A DNA stretch of 64,000 nucleotides from CAYLPJ01 sp964385465 (lineage in GTDB: Bacteria > Planctomycetota > Phycisphaerae > SM23-33), in assembly GCA_964385465.1 (NCBI GenBank), contig CAYLPJ010000025.1, positions 14,470 to 78,469 of the forward strand, in the 5' to 3' direction. The notes under the pieces are model-generated. The model had not been told where the DNA came from. It ran no database searches and saw only the letters and a program-made list of their open reading frames with translations. This document shows, in pieces, positions 27,470-36,545 of this stretch. The first letter of the stretch is position 1, and each line of letters begins with the position of its first letter. Position numbers and translations under genes: made by a program.

Positions 27470-28402
27470 TCAGCGAGACGCGGTCGCCTGCCTGCTTGTG
27501 TAGTATACCTTCCCGTCGGCAGTGCGCTTTGCGAGCATTCCGTTGGCATCCAGTTCCTCGATATACTTGATGGCCTCATTGCGGTGTATGCTCAGCCCGT
27601 CGGCGATGTCCGTCAAGGAGCATGGCCGACGGCGGATCATCTCCAGAACGCTTTCTCGACCCACTTTGAAGTCGTGCAGGGCATGGACGCCTTGATAGTC
27701 AGCGATGACTTCCGCCGTCGGACTGAATCGAGCTGCAATGTCCAACATGCGCGCACGGTCCACCATCACGGCATAGTCCTCGGCCGTCGGGCGCGTGGCC
27801 GTGTTGAGCTGGACACGCGCCGGTCTGATCCTTTGCACACACTGGGCGATCCTGTTGACTTCGCTTTCCATAGCCGTGTGACCGGCAAGAATGAACACCT
27901 CGAGCCAGTACTCTCCAAGGTATTCCCGGCGAAAATCAATCAACCCTTCCAGGAGCCGCTCAAAGGAGATGCTCTCATGCGGCCGGTTGACGGCTCGGAA
28001 GACGTCGGCGTTCCCGGCATCGAGAGACGGGATTACCAACTGGGCATCCATCAACTGCCGGCGGACCTCTGCCTGCCACAGCAATGAACCGTTGGTGAGC
28101 ACAGCCACGGGAATGTCCGTCAGGGATCGGATGCCCGCGACCAGTTCACCCAACCGCGAGTAGAGCGTCGGCTCTCCCGATCCACTGAGCGTAATGTAGT
28201 CGGGTTTGCTTGCGAGCCTGTCCTTGAGCTGTTCCAGTACGTCATCAAGCGAAGCCCACTCGCGTCGTCGAACGCTCTTGCGGGTAGTCCGTCCCAACTG
28301 GCAGTAGATGCAGTCGTAGCTGCACGTCTTGAACGGAACAAGGTCCACTCCCAGCGAGCGGCCCAACCTTCGCGACGGCACAGGTCCGAAGACATATTCC
28401 AT
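27470..28402 (-). CDS. Radical SAM protein (COG0731-like) with C-terminal winged helix
   Basis: This is 310 residues from ATG at 28402, which follows GAGGAAGG and where family similarity starts (YVFGPVPSRRLGRSLGVD). CSYDCIYC gives the C-x3-C-x2-C cluster ligands (Cys27, 31, 34) of radical SAM enzymes, and TLSGSGEPTLY is the GGEP-like SAM motif. The family is related to wyosine-type tRNA synthetases, but bacterial members have no settled function. Residues about 235-305 form a winged-helix domain (SLTDIADGLSIHRNEAIKYIEELDANGML), suggesting nucleic-acid binding. It lies 16 bases downstream of the short methyltransferase and is probably co-transcribed. It lacks the extra ferredoxin cysteines of glycyl-radical activases or sulfatase maturases. 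Confidence 0.82.
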   Translation of the reverse strand: MEYVFGPVPSRRLGRSLGVDLVPFKTCSYDCIYCQLGRTTRKSVRRREWASLDDVLEQLKDRLASKPDYITLSGSGEPTLYSRLGELVAGIRSLTDIPVAVLTNGSLLWQAEVRRQLMDAQLVIPSLDAGNADVFRAVNRPHESISFERLLEGLIDFRREYLGEYWLEVFILAGHTAMESEVNRIAQCVQRIRPARVQLNTATRPTAEDYAVMVDRARMLDIAARFSPTAEVIADYQGVHALHDFKVGRESVLEMIRRRPCSLTDIADGLSIHRNEAIKYIEELDANGMLAKRTADGKVYYTSRQATASR

Positions 28403-28418
28403 TTCGATACCTTCCTCG

Positions 28419-28820
28419 CTACAGAGCTCGGCCCAACACGATGAAGACCCCGCCCCCCGGCCGCAGGACACGGCATCCTTCGCGGAGGATTGAAGCCGGT
28501 TCGGTCATTTCATGCATCGCCCACATGCTGACCACCGCATCCGCCGATTGGTCCTTTGCGAAGCTCAGGTCTTGGGCGTCCCGCTTCAGACAATGGAAAC
28601 GGCTGCCGTCGGCCGTGCGCCGACGCGACGGGATGCCAGCAGCCAAGGCATCCACACCGGTGACCTCCTGTCGGTAGGACTCGACGAGGTGCCGCACGAG
28701 GTCACACGAGCCGCAGCCCAGGTCGACGACCCGACGTGCCAGACGCACCTGCCTGTCGATCCCCCGGTGCAGGCAGGGTTTGATTTGCTCAAAGAAGCTT
28801 CCCGTGGTGCTCAAGGTCAT
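28419..28820 (-). CDS. Short class I SAM-dependent methyltransferase
   Basis: This is 133 residues. Motif I is VVDLGCGSCDL at about residue 32, the ribose-binding acidic residue is in VTGVDAL, and motif IV/post-motif sequence is ADAVVSMWAMHEM followed by GCRVLRPGGGVFIVLG. The protein then ends within what is normally the fifth strand of the sheet, so it lacks the last strands and helices of the usual 190-230-residue fold. It may be truncated by mutation or may be a minimal form. No clear ribosome binding site precedes ATG 28820. It lies directly upstream of the radical SAM gene, a pairing that would suit a shared modification pathway. Confidence 0.65.
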   Translation of the reverse strand: MTLSTTGSFFEQIKPCLHRGIDRQVRLARRVVDLGCGSCDLVRHLVESYRQEVTGVDALAAGIPSRRRTADGSRFHCLKRDAQDLSFAKDQSADAVVSMWAMHEMTEPASILREGCRVLRPGGGVFIVLGRAL

Positions 28821-29406
28821 CTCATGGAAGTGGTCAACCCGTCCTTGCGAGTGACGTATCGCAATGTCTGTCTGGAGAAACGCAGTTCAACTCCCGTGCC
28901 AATGCTGGCCTGATGCCGTATCTGCTGCCGTTTCAAGGGATATGAGCGTGAGTCTTCCCGCACGCCGTTCACCAAGTGCTCAAAGTGACCGATTAGGGCC
29001 AAGGTAGGGTGCCAAAGTGCACGACTGTTTCCCCGCCGGTGGACGTTCGCGTGAGATTCGAAGGGCTAGCCGGCCTCTCAGGGGGCCTTGCTTGAGGCAG
29101 TGAGTCAACCACACAACTAGATCCGCAGGCCTCCCACTCCGAGATACAGACATCGGCGTCGGCGCGAGTTACAGCAACATGCGTGCGCCCGGCATCGTCA
29201 GACCCAGCCCGGACGGCCCGGCATGGGGCGCCAATCGCCCATTCCGCGCGGTTGAATTGAAGACTCACGCGGGCTGCGGCGGGCAATCCAGTCTATGGTT
29301 GCAGTAAGCTTTTGCCCAGAATGCACTTGGCCCGCATTTCGAGTTGTTTACGGTTGCCATGGCACAGACTTTGCAAGTCCAAGGGCATGGAAGGCGGTGC
29401 TATCTG
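28821..29406. other. Gene-free divergent spacer
   Basis: These are 586 bases between the divergent methyltransferase (-) and flavoprotein (+) genes. Frames here have no protein-like sequence, and no tRNA-like cloverleaf, terminator or repeat was recognised. Its composition is less GC-rich than the neighbouring genes. Confidence 0.4.
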
Positions 29407-30030
29407 ATGAGCGTTCGTGTTATCGGAATCTGTTGTAGTCCACGCCAGGGACAGGCGACGTTCAAGGCCATGAGTGCTTGCCTGGATGCTGCCGAGGAGG
29501 CGGATCAGCAGGTCGACGTCGAGCTGATCGAACTGGCGGGCAGGAAGATCGGTCCCTGCACGGCATGCGGCGTCTGCAAGGAGGGGCTGGTTTGTGGCTG
29601 GGACGATGGCTTCGCAGAACTCATCCCGATCCTGTCCGACCCGCAGGTCGCTGGCATTGTCATTGGTACGCCCGTCTACTTCGGAGGCATGACCGCCCAA
29701 TGCAAGGCCTTGCTGGACCGTTGTGTTGTCTTCCGTCGCAACGGCTGGCTCCTTCGGGACAAGGTCGGCGGCGTCCTCGCCGTGGGTGGGGTGCGGAATG
29801 GCGGTCAGGAGTTGACGCTTCAGTCTGTTCGCGCGGCGATGCTATGCCACGATATGATCTGCGTCAGCGACGGCAGAGACACGGCGCACTTCGGAGCCGC
29901 GCTCTTCAGCGGCGGTCCGGACGGCGTTACGTCGGACGAAGACGGGCTCAAGACGGCCCGCAATCTGGGTCGTCGCATGGCTGAGCTGACGTTGCGACTC
30001 CATGGCCCGGCGCAGCCAGGACCGACATGA
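29407..30030 (+). CDS. NADPH-dependent FMN reductase / iron-sulfur flavoprotein family
   Basis: This is 207 residues from ATG at 29407, where the flavodoxin-like fold begins (MSVRVIGICCSPRQGQAT, an FMN phosphate loop of the NADPH-dependent FMN reductase type). Residues 51-63 read CTACGVCKEGLVC, a compact C-x2-C-x2-C-x5-C set like the [4Fe-4S] motif of archaeal/anaerobe iron-sulfur flavoproteins. GTPVYFGGMTAQCKALLDR is the second conserved FMN segment of this family. It probably shuttles electrons in the cytoplasm of an anaerobe; the partner is unknown. It is monocistronic and converges with the enolase-superfamily gene. Confidence 0.82.
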   Translation: MSVRVIGICCSPRQGQATFKAMSACLDAAEEADQQVDVELIELAGRKIGPCTACGVCKEGLVCGWDDGFAELIPILSDPQVAGIVIGTPVYFGGMTAQCKALLDRCVVFRRNGWLLRDKVGGVLAVGGVRNGGQELTLQSVRAAMLCHDMICVSDGRDTAHFGAALFSGGPDGVTSDEDGLKTARNLGRRMAELTLRLHGPAQPGPT

Positions 30031-30174
30031 CGGCGCTGAGCAGACCGTTGAGGACCGAATTGGGGATTCGCAGAGTGCCTGCGCAGGTCTGGAAACAGCG
30101 AAGACCCTCCGTGCCGAGAGGTCCCAGCTTTCCCGTCGCCTCGAGGGCCTCGGTCAGCCGGGGGCAGGGGGCGG

Positions 30175-31350
30175 TCAGACCTGATCGGGCAGGCGGAACT
30201 TGTCGACGGCCCCTTCGTCCAGTTCTACACCGAGGCCCGGGCCGTCCGGCACCGGCAAGCAGCCGTCGTCGAGGGGAAGTGCCAGGCGGTCGCCCCAGGG
30301 CGATTGCAGCAGGTTCCCGTGGAGGCCCAACTCGGTGAACTCCACGGCGTCGGTGACGATCTGCGTGGCCGCGTACAGGTGTGCCTTGGCGGCCATTTCC
30401 ACCCCGAGCCCCCACGAGGTGCCGAACACGCACCCAAGTCCGGCAGCCTCGGCCAGGGCGGCGATCTTCCGCCCCGCCAGCAGTCCTCCCGCCTTGCCAA
30501 GCTTGACGTTGAGCACGTCGGCGGCCTCGTGTCGGATGAGCTGCATGGCGTCGTGAATGGAGAAGCAACTCTCGTCGGCCTCGATGGGCGTGTCCACGGC
30601 GCGTCGCACGGTGGCCATACCGTGCAGGTCCCACGCCGCAACCGGCTGCTCGAGCAGTTCCAGTCCGACGTCGTGCTTCTCAGCCAACCGGCAGAGGCGT
30701 ATGGCCTCCTTCACGTTGTAGCCCTGGTTGGCGTCTGCACGGAGGGAGACGTCCGGGCCGACCGCCTGCCGCATGACGCGGAGCCGCTCGGCATCGTCAG
30801 CGACCACGCCGCCGATCTTCGCCTTGAACGCCCGCACGCCCTGGGCCATGAAGTCCCGGCACGCATGGGCCATGTCGTCCGCGGGGCCGCCGGCAATCTC
30901 GATCGCCACCGGGACCCGTGACCGCGGCCGCCCGCCCAAAAGGACGCTGACCGGCAATCCGGCCGCCTTGCCGAGGATGTCGTGCAGCGCCACGTCGATG
31001 CCCGCCTTGGCGACCGTGTTTCCGCGGAAGTCGATCAGCCACATCAGGTGCTCTCGATCGAGCGGGTCGGCGCCGATGAGTTGGGGGCCGAGGTAGTCCT
31101 CGATGGCCGCCCGGACCTCCTCGAGGGTCTGCCCGAAGAACCCGATGTCCACCGTCGATTCGCCAATGCCGACGAGCCCCTTGTCGGTCTCGATGCGGAC
31201 CAGCAGGTACTCCAGCGCCGGGGTCGGACGTTTGGGGGACAATCGGCTGCGCCGCCCCCAGCCGATCTTCGTCCCGGCGCCTTCGGTGGGGTAGAGCGTC
31301 CGGGTGATGGGGATTCGCACGGCCGAGGTCGAGATGCCGGTGATCTTCAT
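30175..31350 (-). CDS. Mandelate racemase / muconate lactonizing enzyme family (enolase superfamily)
   Basis: This is 391 residues. The capping domain (about 1-120) is followed by a barrel with FKAKIGG (first catalytic Lys, K-x-K), RADANQGYN (metal Asp), ELLEQPV (metal Glu), IEADESC (metal Asp/Glu) and NVKLGKAGG (second Lys), the layout of the muconate lactonizing subgroup. That subgroup includes dipeptide epimerases, N-acylamino acid racemases and hydroxyproline-betaine epimerase. The sequence after the second Lys (GTSWGLGVEMAAKAHL) does not decide among them. The start overlaps the stop of the M42 peptidase gene by four bases, so it is last in a peptidase operon, which favours an amino-acid or dipeptide substrate. 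Confidence 0.85.
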   Translation of the reverse strand: MKITGISTSAVRIPITRTLYPTEGAGTKIGWGRRSRLSPKRPTPALEYLLVRIETDKGLVGIGESTVDIGFFGQTLEEVRAAIEDYLGPQLIGADPLDREHLMWLIDFRGNTVAKAGIDVALHDILGKAAGLPVSVLLGGRPRSRVPVAIEIAGGPADDMAHACRDFMAQGVRAFKAKIGGVVADDAERLRVMRQAVGPDVSLRADANQGYNVKEAIRLCRLAEKHDVGLELLEQPVAAWDLHGMATVRRAVDTPIEADESCFSIHDAMQLIRHEAADVLNVKLGKAGGLLAGRKIAALAEAAGLGCVFGTSWGLGVEMAAKAHLYAATQIVTDAVEFTELGLHGNLLQSPWGDRLALPLDDGCLPVPDGPGLGVELDEGAVDKFRLPDQV

Positions 31351-32387
31351 TGCGGGACCGGCTCCAGTTCGTGTGCATGCTCCAGGAAGGCCACGAGAAG
31401 GTCCGCCGTCGCATCGATGTCGTCGGCGTGGGCGAGCTGAACCGTGGAGTGCATGTACCGCGTGGGGGCGCCCACGGTCGTCGCCAACGCCCCCCGCCCG
31501 GTTCGCTGGATGGCCTTGGCATCCGTCCCGCCGCCGATGTTCCGCTGGCAGCGGATGCCGCGACGCTCCGCCAGCTCAAACAGGAACCGCACCAGCCGGG
31601 GCTGGCCGACGGTCAACCGGTCCATCAGGTAGACGCCCGCGCCGCCGCCGAGAGCGCAGATCCATTCGTGCTTCTTGATGTGCGGGCCCCAGGTCACGCT
31701 GCCGTCGATGGCGAGCCCGATGTCCGGCTCGATGGCGAAGGTTGCCACCGGCGCGCCGCGGACGCCGTTCTCCTCCTGCACGGTGCTGACGGCGTATGCG
31801 TCCACGGCCGTTTCGCCGACACGGTTCATCGCCTCCAGCAGGCAGTACGTGCCCAGGCGGTCGTCGAAGTTCCGTCCCGACCAGACTCTCTCGTTGAGCT
31901 TCACCAGTTCCTGGGCGAAGGTGACGATGTCGCCGACCTGCACGCGCCGTCGGACCTCGTCAGCGGGCAGCCCGACGTCGATCAGCAGGTCCTTGACCTC
32001 GGGCGGTTCGTCCTTCTTCTTCGATGGCGTATTCGTCGGGGCGATCACTCCGCGAAGCGGCTCACGGCCGTGGATGATCACGTGCTGCGAGATGATCGCC
32101 ATGACTTGCAGTCCGCCCATTGGCTCGAAACGGATGAAGCCGTCGTCGTCGATGTGGCGGACCATCATGCCGACCTCGTCGGCGTGGGCGGCCAGCATGA
32201 CCCGCAGCGGACGCCCGTCGGCCGGCGGACCGGTCGCCTTGCGCAAGCCGATCACGTTGCCCATGCGGTCCCTTCGGACCTCGTCGCAACGCGGCGCGAG
32301 CGTCTCGGCGACCACATCCTGGATCGGATCCTCGAAGCCGGGAATCCCCGGCGTGTTGCAGACCCGGCGCAGCAGTTGCTCGTTCAT
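31347..32387 (-). CDS. M42 family metallopeptidase (glutamyl aminopeptidase-like)
   Basis: This is 346 residues. Dinuclear metal ligands and base are visible: His in LAAHADEVGMMV, the bridging Asp in NFDDRLGTY, two Glu in VQEENGVRG (base plus ligand), Asp in GLAIDGS and His in PTRYMHST. GGGTDAKAIQ is the conserved loop of tetrahedral (TET) aminopeptidases, so a cytoplasmic dodecamer that trims short peptides from the N-terminus is expected. It lies 35 bases after the M24 peptidase gene and overlaps the next gene by four bases (ATGA). Confidence 0.9.
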   Translation of the reverse strand: MNEQLLRRVCNTPGIPGFEDPIQDVVAETLAPRCDEVRRDRMGNVIGLRKATGPPADGRPLRVMLAAHADEVGMMVRHIDDDGFIRFEPMGGLQVMAIISQHVIIHGREPLRGVIAPTNTPSKKKDEPPEVKDLLIDVGLPADEVRRRVQVGDIVTFAQELVKLNERVWSGRNFDDRLGTYCLLEAMNRVGETAVDAYAVSTVQEENGVRGAPVATFAIEPDIGLAIDGSVTWGPHIKKHEWICALGGGAGVYLMDRLTVGQPRLVRFLFELAERRGIRCQRNIGGGTDAKAIQRTGRGALATTVGAPTRYMHSTVQLAHADDIDATADLLVAFLEHAHELEPVPQ

Positions 32388-32422
32388 GCTGGCTCCTTGC
32401 GTGTGTTACGGCCAACGTGGGA

Positions 32423-33754
32423 TCACCGGGCGGGGAACGCTTCCAGCAGGCCCCGCTCCGTCATGAGGGCCTCCACGTCGTCCAACTCCAGCGGCGCTTC
32501 GGCCGTGAGGTTCTCCAAGCCGTCCTCGGTGATGACGATCGTGTCCTCGGCGCGGTAGTAGAGCTTCTCGTCCCGCAGGCGGAACTGGGGGTCAACAGTG
32601 AAGACCATGCCTGGCTCCAGCGGTCGGCGGTAGTGCAGGCCGCCGTCATGGACCGTCAGCCCGACACAATGCGAGATGTGTCCGAAGTCGAACATCTCGG
32701 CGGCGGCCTGGCGATGGCTCTCGGTGGCGAACTCCCAGCGTTCGAGCACGACCTTCATCCTCTCGGCCGCCTCAGCGTGGATGTCCGCGACGAGCTTGCC
32801 CGGGCGGATAAGGTCCAGCAGCGTCTTGTGATACTCGACGACGAAGCCGTAGATCGCCCGCTGCTCGGAACTGTAAGTGCCGTTGACCGGCCACATGCGG
32901 CCAATGTCGCTGACGTAGTGCCCGCAATCGGGAGCACAGTCGCCGAGAACGATATCGCCGTCGGCCAGCGGGCAGTTGTTCTGGAAATAGTGCGGGTAGA
33001 AGACGTTGGCCCCCCCGGCGACAATGGCGTTGTATGCCCGGTCGGCCGCCCCGCCGGCGAGGTAGTGGTACCGTATGGCCGCGTCGAGCTGGTACTCCAT
33101 CACGCCGGGGCTTGTCGAGCGGATCGCCTCGATGAGCCCCACGGCCGTGAGGTGTCCGGCCCGGCGGAGCAGGGCAGTTTCCTCCGGCGACTTGATCAGC
33201 CGCAGTTCGTCCATGAGGGGGGACAGGTTGCGGATTTCCACGTGAGGGAACTGCCGTCGGATCGTCTCCAGGAACTGCCCCGCCCGTGTCAGCCGCGTAT
33301 CCCAGGGGTCTGCGGCCTGCTTCACGGCCCACGCCTTGGCGTGGTGGCGGTTCACGTAGCGGACCTCGCCGTCCTCGAAGGGCAAGTAGAGGACCGACGC
33401 GCGGTGGAGGTGTCTGGCGAGGTCCTCCCAGCCGGCAACAGCGTCGACGCCGGTGCGTTCCAGCACGATATCCGCGCTCTCAACACATGCGGGCGGCCGG
33501 GTTGACTGGACGTCGAGCTGCGAGGCCCGCGGCAGGAAAGCGGTCGTCCGGGCATCCTTGCCGTCGATGAGCAGATACGCCCTCGGCGTCTCGATGCCGC
33601 AGAGGTAGTAGAAGTCGGCCGCCTGACTGAAGGGCTCATCGCCGACGGGGCCTTCGGCCCCCTGAAGCAATGCCATCGCATCCTTTCCCATCGCTCGGCA
33701 GAGCGAGGCGCGGCGCGTGCGGAACTCCTCGACGGAGAAGTCGGTCTGGTACAT
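32423..33754 (-). CDS. M24 family peptidase (aminopeptidase P / Xaa-Pro type)
   Basis: This is 443 residues from ATG at 33754, with AGGAG in front. An N-terminal creatinase-like domain (about 1-170, FYYLCGIETPRAYLLIDGKD) precedes the pita-bread domain. Metal ligands appear as Asp in GDCAPDCGHYVSDIGRMW, His in HCVGLTVHDGG, the position normally E-P in GMVFTVDPQF, and Glu in YRAEDTIVITEDG. The usual Glu ligand is Asp (V-D-P) here, a variant I believe occurs in some M24 relatives. The expected role is cleavage of the residue before proline in peptides, in the cytoplasm. It opens the operon M24-M42-enolase superfamily and is divergent from the PDZ/HEAT gene. Confidence 0.87.
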   Translation of the reverse strand: MYQTDFSVEEFRTRRASLCRAMGKDAMALLQGAEGPVGDEPFSQAADFYYLCGIETPRAYLLIDGKDARTTAFLPRASQLDVQSTRPPACVESADIVLERTGVDAVAGWEDLARHLHRASVLYLPFEDGEVRYVNRHHAKAWAVKQAADPWDTRLTRAGQFLETIRRQFPHVEIRNLSPLMDELRLIKSPEETALLRRAGHLTAVGLIEAIRSTSPGVMEYQLDAAIRYHYLAGGAADRAYNAIVAGGANVFYPHYFQNNCPLADGDIVLGDCAPDCGHYVSDIGRMWPVNGTYSSEQRAIYGFVVEYHKTLLDLIRPGKLVADIHAEAAERMKVVLERWEFATESHRQAAAEMFDFGHISHCVGLTVHDGGLHYRRPLEPGMVFTVDPQFRLRDEKLYYRAEDTIVITEDGLENLTAEAPLELDDVEALMTERGLLEAFPAR

Positions 33755-33958
33755 GAGGGCATCTCCTGTCCGGTTAACGCCGGCGGCGGACCCCGACGAA
33801 GACGAGGCCGGATGCTGGCAAGACGGCACGGCACTGCTGACGGTACCGGCGGTTCAACAATAAGGCAATACCGTACCAGCTACGTTGTGCCCTGTCCCGT
33901 CCGCCGCAGTCCTCTATCGCAGTCAATCCGGCAACCGTCGCCGGGGAAGGACCTCATC

Positions 33959-36379
33959 ATGAGAACCCGCACCCATTGCCCCGGGCGAATCGTCGTTCTG
34001 CTGCTCTTCGGACTCGTCGGCGTGCCTTGCCCGTTATCCGGTGCGCCCAAGAAGATGACGATGCCCGACTTCACCAAGGGCGAGCCGATTCCCGAGGGCG
34101 CGGATCACGACTGGACGCTCGGGGCGACCGGAGCACGCGGGTGGATGTACAGCAACAGGATGGTCACTGCCGACGCGCGGCAGATCTACATCACGAAGGT
34201 GCACAAGGAATCCCCGGCCGACGGGGTCCTCGCGGTTGGCGACGTGATCCTCGGCGTCGGCGGCAGGCGGTTCGACTACGATCCCCGCACCGAGATGGGC
34301 AAAGCGCTCAGCGAGGCAGAGAAAGAGAGCGGCGGCGCGCTGTCGCTGATCCGCTGGCGGGCCGGCGAGACGAAGACGGTGGTCGTGAAGCTGCCTGTCC
34401 TGGGCACGTACAGTTCGACCGCCCCGTACGACTGCCCCAAGTCCAGGCGCATTCTCAAGCGGGGATGCGAGGCCCTGGCCAGAAGGATCAGGGACACGTC
34501 GTATCGTCCGAACCCGATCCCGCGCTGCCTGAATGCCCTCGCCTTGCTGGCCGGCGGCGATCCCGGGCACCTGCCGCTGGTGAAGAAGGAGGCCGAATGG
34601 GCGGCCGCGTACTCAGCCGACAGCTTCCAGACGTGGTACTACGGCTATGTGATCATGCTGCTGTCGGAGTACGCGATGGCGACGGGCGATGAGTCGGTCC
34701 TGCCGGGCCTGCGGCGACTGGCGTTGGAGGCAGCGACCGGGCAGAGCGTGGTCGGGTCGTGGGGACACCGGTTTGCGAACCCCGACGGGCGGCTTGGCGG
34801 ATACGGGATGATGAACGCCCCGGGCCTGCCGTTGACCACCTCGCTCATCCTGGCCCGTAAAGCGGGAGTGGCGGATCCCCGGCTGGACCGGGCCATTGAG
34901 AAGAGCGTGCAACTCATACGCTTCTACATCGGCAAGGGGAGCGTCCCGTACGGCGATCATCGGCCATGGATTCAGACGCACGAGGACAACGGGAAGAACG
35001 GGATCGCCTCGGTGATGTTCGATCTGCTCGGGGAAACCGAAGGAGCGGAGTTCTTCTCACGGATGAGCGTCGCCTCCCACGGTTCCGAGCGCGATACCGG
35101 TCACACCGGCAACTTCTTCAACATGCTGTGGGCGCTGCCCGGGGTGGCGCAGTCGGGCCCGCAGGCCACGGGCGCCTGGATGCAGGAATTCGGCGCCTGG
35201 TACTTCGACCTCGCACGCCGCTGGGACGGGACCTTCCGGCACCAGGGCCCGCCGCAGCAGAGGAATGACAAGTACGGCGACTGGGACTGCACGGGGGCCT
35301 ATCTGCTTTCGTACGCCCTACCGCTCAAGAAGCTCTACATGACGGGCAAGGGAAAGAGCTTCGCGCCGCAAGTCAACAGGGCCGCCGCGCGAGACCTCAT
35401 CGAGGACGGCCGAGGATGGAGCAACAAGGACCGCACCAGCTTCTACGACAGCTTGAGCACCGGAGAGCTTCTCGGCCGCCTGGGCAGTTGGTCGCCGGTG
35501 GTGCGGGAACGGGCGGCGATGGCGCTGGGGCGCCGAAAGGCCGACGTCATCGACCGGCTGATCCGCCTGCTGGGTTCCCGGGATCTCCATACCCGATACG
35601 GGGCATGCCAGGCGCTCAAGATGCAGCGAGGCAGCGCCGCCGAAGCCGTGCCCGCCCTGCGCAAGACGTTCCGCTGCGACGACCTCTGGCTGCGAATCCT
35701 GACGGGGGAGGCCCTGGCGAGCATCGGGGCCCCGGCCAAGGCCGCCGTCCCCGAGATGCTCGAACGACTCGCGCGAGGCGGTTCCGAAAACGACCCCCGC
35801 AGGATGGAGCAGCGGTACCTCTGCTTCGCCCTGTTCGACCGGCGGCGCGGACTGATTGGCAAGTCCCTGGAGGGTGTCGACCGCAAGCGGCTGACAACGG
35901 CCGTTCGCGCCGGGCTCCGAAACGAAGACGGGCGGGCGAGAGGGACCCTCGGGACCGTCTACGCCAACCTCACCTTCGAGGAAGTCCGTCCCTTGCTGCC
36001 GGCCGTCATGCGGGCGATCCGTGAGCCGGCCCCCAGCGGCGTCATGTTCGCCAGCGGCATCCGCATGGCAGGGCTGGAGCTTCTGGCCCGGCATCGGGTG
36101 AAGGAAGGCATGGGCGCGTGCCTGGCCGTCGCCCGCAGTCAGAACCCCTGGGCCAGCGAGCGGCGCACGCCCGAGATCATGGCTATCCTGAAAAGCTACG
36201 GCGCCCACGCCAAGGCCGTGATTCCCCAACTCCGGGAACTCAAGGCGATCTTCGCCGAGGTCAAGTCGTTCCCCGCCAAGCTGACCAAACAGAAGATCGA
36301 ATGCGTGGACGAGACCATCCGGGCCATCGAGCAGTCCACCGATCGCCCGGAATTGCGGAGCCTGGAGACCGCCCGGTAA
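33959..36379 (+). CDS. Exported PDZ / alpha-toroid-like / HEAT protein (DUF6288-like)
   Basis: This is 806 residues from ATG at 33959 behind GGAAGG, with a signal peptide ending near LSGA. Residues about 55-135 are a PDZ domain (YITKVHKESPADGVLAVGDVILGVGG). Residues about 150-450 are alpha-helical hairpins with NPIPRCLNALALL, WYYGYVIMLLSEY, GYGMMNAPGLPLTTSLIL and HTGNFFNMLWALPGV, like an (alpha/alpha) toroid. Residues about 480-780 are HEAT-type repeats (LGSWSPVVRERAAMALGRR, DLHTRYGACQALKMQ). I recall this arrangement as DUF6288; the name is from memory. The function is unknown. A paralogue with the same layout is at 43843-46329, and both sit beside carbohydrate genes. Confidence 0.75.
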   Translation: MRTRTHCPGRIVVLLLFGLVGVPCPLSGAPKKMTMPDFTKGEPIPEGADHDWTLGATGARGWMYSNRMVTADARQIYITKVHKESPADGVLAVGDVILGVGGRRFDYDPRTEMGKALSEAEKESGGALSLIRWRAGETKTVVVKLPVLGTYSSTAPYDCPKSRRILKRGCEALARRIRDTSYRPNPIPRCLNALALLAGGDPGHLPLVKKEAEWAAAYSADSFQTWYYGYVIMLLSEYAMATGDESVLPGLRRLALEAATGQSVVGSWGHRFANPDGRLGGYGMMNAPGLPLTTSLILARKAGVADPRLDRAIEKSVQLIRFYIGKGSVPYGDHRPWIQTHEDNGKNGIASVMFDLLGETEGAEFFSRMSVASHGSERDTGHTGNFFNMLWALPGVAQSGPQATGAWMQEFGAWYFDLARRWDGTFRHQGPPQQRNDKYGDWDCTGAYLLSYALPLKKLYMTGKGKSFAPQVNRAAARDLIEDGRGWSNKDRTSFYDSLSTGELLGRLGSWSPVVRERAAMALGRRKADVIDRLIRLLGSRDLHTRYGACQALKMQRGSAAEAVPALRKTFRCDDLWLRILTGEALASIGAPAKAAVPEMLERLARGGSENDPRRMEQRYLCFALFDRRRGLIGKSLEGVDRKRLTTAVRAGLRNEDGRARGTLGTVYANLTFEEVRPLLPAVMRAIREPAPSGVMFASGIRMAGLELLARHRVKEGMGACLAVARSQNPWASERRTPEIMAILKSYGAHAKAVIPQLRELKAIFAEVKSFPAKLTKQKIECVDETIRAIEQSTDRPELRSLETAR

Positions 36380-36545
36380 GGACGATGCGGGCGCGGCTCG
36401 GCAAGAGAGGGCCCGTGCCCGCCCGGATGGGTTCTCGCCAGGAAGCCGGACCCCAGTCTGCATACACCGCCTTCATCGCCGGGCGAGTGGCGCCCAATGG
36501 GTCCGGGGCGCGCGAACCGGGCGCCCGGGAGGTCGCGGACAGCCT

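Noticed and set aside
27470..28402. Radical SAM gene as activase of the glycyl radical enzyme or as sulfatase maturase
   Set aside because: It belongs to the COG0731-type family with a C-terminal winged helix, lacks additional ferredoxin-like cysteines, and is 30 kb from the glycyl radical gene.
28993..29286. A 97-codon minus-strand frame in the divergent spacer
   Set aside because: It has no ribosome site, no family-like sequence and an erratic composition.
36517..36528. 12-base palindrome CCGGGCGCCCGG between convergent genes
   Set aside because: A pure G+C palindrome of this length is likely by chance in such DNA, and it has no loop or T-run for termination.
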